DNA of 64,000 bases from Treponema maltophilum ATCC 51939 (GTDB lineage Bacteria > Spirochaetota > Spirochaetia > Treponematales > Treponemataceae). The notes below the pieces were generated by a model, which was given only the letters and a program-made list of their open reading frames with translations, was not told the origin of the DNA and did no database searches. Each line of letters starts with the position of its first letter. Position 1 is the stretch's first letter. The stretch spans positions 621,583-685,582 of the forward strand of contig NZ_KE332518.1 in NCBI RefSeq assembly GCF_000413055.1. The letters are read 5' to 3'. Below are positions 61,373-64,000 of this stretch, in pieces. Both the position numbers and the translations under genes were made by a program.

Positions 61373-64000
61373 ATGAAAAAACTTCAAAAAATCGTTTTTT
61401 CCGCTTTTCTTTTTATGAGCTTTGCAGCTTTTGCTCAAGAAGAAGGCGCCGCGTATTATCCCGCGCTGAAAAGTTCGAAAGATATTATCGTAATGGAAAC
61501 CTCGTTCGACGTATATTTCGACATTTTGTTCAATACGCTCGCGGGCAATGAAAATCTGAAACCTGCATGTCGTCTTGCCGTTCCTTCAAATTGGAACAAA
61601 GCCTATTCCGAATTTAAAGGCGAAGAAACCGCCTTCGGCTGCGCATCATATCGGCTTGTGCTGAAGGGCTTAAAGTCGAATTGCCGTTACGCTTTTTATA
61701 TTAAATCCACGCCGTCGTCTTCGTGCGCCGTATATGTCGACGGAAAACTGCTTGCCTCAAGCGGTACGGTTTCCGATGCCGCCGAAAAGTTCCGCCCGGC
61801 ATATGAGCCCGTATATGCCGATTTTACTTCATCGCACACGGGCGAAGCCGAACTGGTCGTTCAGGTAGCGAATTTCGTGTATCGTAAGGGCGGCATATGG
61901 CTTCCCTTTTATTTCGGCGAGCAGGACGCGCTGTACCGCTACTATAATACGGAAGCGGGCATTATCGCTTTTGTGTGCTCCATGCTGTTGTTTTTGTGCA
62001 TAGTATGTTTTACGATTTTTGCGCTGAACATAAAAAAGCGCAGTCCCTTGTACCTCGGCCTTTTTTTGCTCTCCCTGCTTTTGCGTATGGGCATAACCGG
62101 ATTCAATATACTTCCGTTGGTGTTTAAGAATTTTCCGTATAGCGTTTTATTCAAAATGGAATATTCGGTTTTGTGGATCGGGCCGCCCGCATTTTTGTTC
62201 TTTTTGTATTCGATGTTCAAGTGGATGACCAAGTACCGGCGCTTAACCTATGCATACGGTATTCTTGAAGCCGTACTCGGTTTGCTGACCGTCTGTTTGC
62301 CGATTTCGATTGTAAATAAGTTGGTGCCGGTCTTTGAAATTGCGACGATCATCGGAGCCGTTTTTTGCATCGTCATTCTTATTGCGGGATTTTTTAAAAG
62401 AGAAAAACATATCGCCATGTATTCGCTGTCCGTGCTTGTCGTCGCACTCGCGCTTTTACACGAAATTATGTACCTCGCAGTACACGGCGCGATTATATAC
62501 AGCTATATTCCTTTGGCGGTTTTAATACTTGCCGTCGTTCAGTTCTTTACCCTTGCCGCGCAGGAAACCGAACTGTTTTCAGACCGCGTCGTACTCATAC
62601 ATAAATTAAAAAAACTCAACGACGCGTACATACGCTTTGTTCCGCGCGAGTTTTTGGATATGCTGAATAAGCGCGACATCACCGACGTTGCATTGGGCGA
62701 TTATGTTCAAAAAGATATGGGCATTTTATTTGCACAGATTTACGTACGCGCGGGCAGCCAAGATATCACGCTGGAAGAAGAGTACGATATTTTCAGTACG
62801 TTTTCGATGGTCGTGTCTTTGCTTATGCCGCAATACGGCGGCTTTGTAAGCAAATTTTTAAGCCGCGGCCTTATTGCGCTGTTCCCCGACGGAACGCAAA
62901 GCGTAATCAACTGCTGCTTTGAGATACAGGAACGAATCGATAAACTCAACGAGATCCGCCGCTCGGCCGGCCGTCCGCCCGTTTTTGTGGCGATGGGCAT
63001 TCACTACGGAAAAATGATTTTGGGAACCATCGGAGAAATTTCCCGCTTGGACGATACGGTTATATCCGATGCGGTAAATACGGCTGCGCGTATCGAAAGC
63101 GTGTCCGAAACCCTGCATTATCCGGTGCTCGCGTCTTTGGAAGCGATCGAAAAGTCGAATTTGGCTGAGAGCGCCGATATCGCGCTTGTTCCGCTGGGAA
63201 ACATTCACGTAAAGGGCAGGATAAAATTGGTTTTGCTTTTTAACTGTTTGCCGCTCGAACGATTTCGAAAAAACTCGAAACGGGCGACAGCGCCGGCGTA
63301 TCGCTTGAAAAAAAGGGGCCTGTTGTACATGAAAGTGTTTAAAAGCCGACTTATTTTTTTATTTTATTTATGCGCCGCCGCAGCTTTATCCGCCGCGTCC
63401 GTTCACGATACGGCGGTTTTATCGGCGGGAAGAATATTTGTTTCGCGTCCGGAAAAACTCGCTTCAGCTTCGATAAAACTGCCCGGTTTGTGGGAATTTT
63501 ATTGGAACGAATTTATCGATCCGGCACTTTTTTATTCCGGCAATGCTTCCGAACCTTCAAAACCTTCCGCCTCAAAGCCCGAACCCTATGCCCTCGTTAA
63601 AGTGCCTTCCGTATGGAACGATATTATCGGCGAGCGCGAAGCGAAATGGGGCAAGGGATCCGCAACCTATCACATCAGGATCGAAAACCTTAAGCCGAAT
63701 TTCCGTTACGCTATGTACATGTTCGATCGGATAGGAACCGCGGGCAATTTATACTGCAACGGAAAGCTTGCCTTTTCGCAGGGCACACCTTCGGTAAACT
63801 ATAAAGAAACGCGCTCCCGCCGCTCCATGGATATCGCCGTGCTCGAATCGGATGCGGACGGCATTGTCGACTTGGTTTTTCATTGTTCAAACTACGTGTA
63901 CCGTATCGGCGGTTTGTGGAGCAGCCTTTCATTTGCCGAAGAAGGTTTTATCCGCCACCGGTTTACGATTAATTTGAATTATAACTTTTTTTACGCCGGC
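61373..64000 (+). CDS. Receptor-type protein with pseudo-cyclase domain, fused in frame to a second receptor copy; incomplete
   Basis: One frame without a stop from ATG 61373 to the window end (876 codons so far). Residues 1-21 are a signal peptide, ~25-180 an extracytoplasmic sensor of the 7TMR-DISM kind (F-Y-I-K-S-T, V-Y-V-D-G-K-L-L-A-S-S-G-T), ~200-400 seven membrane segments, and ~435-610 a class III nucleotide cyclase fold with F-V-P-R-E-F-L-D-M-L, Y-G-G-F-V-S-K-F and S-D-A-V-N-T-A-A-R-I-E-S. Both metal-binding aspartates are gone: D to Q455 in L-F-A-Q-I-Y, and D to R498 in L-S-R-G-L-I. At residue 653 (63329) an ATG opens a second signal peptide and a second sensor domain with L-Y-C-N-G-K-L-A-F-S-Q-G-T. 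No stop separates them: the codon before that ATG is TAC. Confidence 0.8.
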   Translation, partial: MKKLQKIVFSAFLFMSFAAFAQEEGAAYYPALKSSKDIIVMETSFDVYFDILFNTLAGNENLKPACRLAVPSNWNKAYSEFKGEETAFGCASYRLVLKGLKSNCRYAFYIKSTPSSSCAVYVDGKLLASSGTVSDAAEKFRPAYEPVYADFTSSHTGEAELVVQVANFVYRKGGIWLPFYFGEQDALYRYYNTEAGIIAFVCSMLLFLCIVCFTIFALNIKKRSPLYLGLFLLSLLLRMGITGFNILPLVFKNFPYSVLFKMEYSVLWIGPPAFLFFLYSMFKWMTKYRRLTYAYGILEAVLGLLTVCLPISIVNKLVPVFEIATIIGAVFCIVILIAGFFKREKHIAMYSLSVLVVALALLHEIMYLAVHGAIIYSYIPLAVLILAVVQFFTLAAQETELFSDRVVLIHKLKKLNDAYIRFVPREFLDMLNKRDITDVALGDYVQKDMGILFAQIYVRAGSQDITLEEEYDIFSTFSMVVSLLMPQYGGFVSKFLSRGLIALFPDGTQSVINCCFEIQERIDKLNEIRRSAGRPPVFVAMGIHYGKMILGTIGEISRLDDTVISDAVNTAARIESVSETLHYPVLASLEAIEKSNLAESADIALVPLGNIHVKGRIKLVLLFNCLPLERFRKNSKRATAPAYRLKKRGLLYMKVFKSRLIFLFYLCAAAALSAASVHDTAVLSAGRIFVSRPEKLASASIKLPGLWEFYWNEFIDPALFYSGNASEPSKPSASKPEPYALVKVPSVWNDIIGEREAKWGKGSATYHIRIENLKPNFRYAMYMFDRIGTAGNLYCNGKLAFSQGTPSVNYKETRSRRSMDIAVLESDADGIVDLVFHCSNYVYRIGGLWSSLSFAEEGFIRHRFTINLNYNFFYAG
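63329..64000 (+). CDS. Second receptor-type protein, N-terminal part (internal start, incomplete)
   Basis: ATG 63329 has AAAAGGGG about 10 bases upstream and begins a signal peptide (K-V-F-K-S-R basic end, L-I-F-L-F-Y-L-C core, A-L-S-A cleavage). The following ~200 residues are the same kind of sensor domain as residues 25-180 of the upstream protein (W-G-K-G-S-A-T-Y-H-I-R-I-E-N-L, F-D-R-I-G-T-A-G-N-L-Y-C-N-G-K, V-F-H-C-S-N-Y-V-Y-R-I-G-G-L-W). Probably made independently as a paralogous receptor, although the frame is continuous with its neighbour. The transmembrane and output domains lie beyond the window. Confidence 0.65.
   Translation, partial: MKVFKSRLIFLFYLCAAAALSAASVHDTAVLSAGRIFVSRPEKLASASIKLPGLWEFYWNEFIDPALFYSGNASEPSKPSASKPEPYALVKVPSVWNDIIGEREAKWGKGSATYHIRIENLKPNFRYAMYMFDRIGTAGNLYCNGKLAFSQGTPSVNYKETRSRRSMDIAVLESDADGIVDLVFHCSNYVYRIGGLWSSLSFAEEGFIRHRFTINLNYNFFYAG

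Overview
This 64 kb window comes from a spirochaete chromosome, most likely a Treponema of moderate GC (I estimate the high 40s percent). I cannot name the species. The evidence is the gene set: a 499-residue serine hydroxymethyltransferase, an extended 414-residue PRPP synthetase, a superoxide reductase, GatCAB amidotransferase, a DUF5312-like spirochaetal protein, and a FliK-like/FlhB-like/YraN cluster. Nearly all of it is core chromosome. I see no prophage, insertion sequence or CRISPR array.

Layout. 1-394: end of a RelB/RelE-type toxin-antitoxin pair. 444-1943: glyA. 1949-5763: anaerobic stress block with a Crp/Fnr regulator divergent from an Hcp-DUF1858 fusion and a DUF2249 protein, then a two-iron superoxide reductase. 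5847-8716: apt, tyrA and a DAHP synthase preceded by a tyrosine-rich leader peptide and terminator. 8802-13879: a pentulose-phosphate epimerase, tsaD, a YibQ-like deacetylase, an RpoD-family sigma factor behind a sigma-54-type promoter, and a KamA/EpmB radical SAM enzyme. 13892-22660: a putative porin, an MCP, a ThrH-like phosphatase, fhs, a PAP2-like protein and argS. 22922-26956: potABCD polyamine transporter. 27084-31574: gatCAB with a truncated aminotransferase-like partner and a small membrane protein. 31604-37500: oligopeptide ABC transporter. 37744-45880: tRNA-Arg(CCU), small proteins, an MBL-fold hydrolase, a HAD phosphatase, prs, purB, an AT-rich secreted protein and a PfkB-family kinase. 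46024-56763: groL, rnhA, DUF5312 protein, steroid-reductase-like membrane protein, AlkD-like glycosylase and SbcCD nuclease. 56811-61350: ispH followed by an overlapping operon of FliK-like, FlhB-like, degenerate HD-GYP, YraN and two small proteins. 61373-64000: a single open frame joining two receptor-type membrane proteins, the first carrying a cyclase domain that has lost its metal-binding aspartates; it runs off the window.

The most striking global pattern is transcriptional. At least seventeen start codons lie 5 to 8 bases downstream of a recognisable sigma-70 -10 box, usually with a -35 box at 16-18 bp spacing and no Shine-Dalgarno sequence. These transcripts should be leaderless. Genes inside operons, and a second set of genes, carry normal AGGAG-type ribosome binding sites. 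Other notable points are the putative tyrosine attenuator ahead of aroF-tyrA, the GG-N10-GC promoter ahead of an alternative sigma factor (similar in logic to the Borrelia RpoN-RpoS cascade), and the stop-less junction between the two receptor proteins at the right edge.
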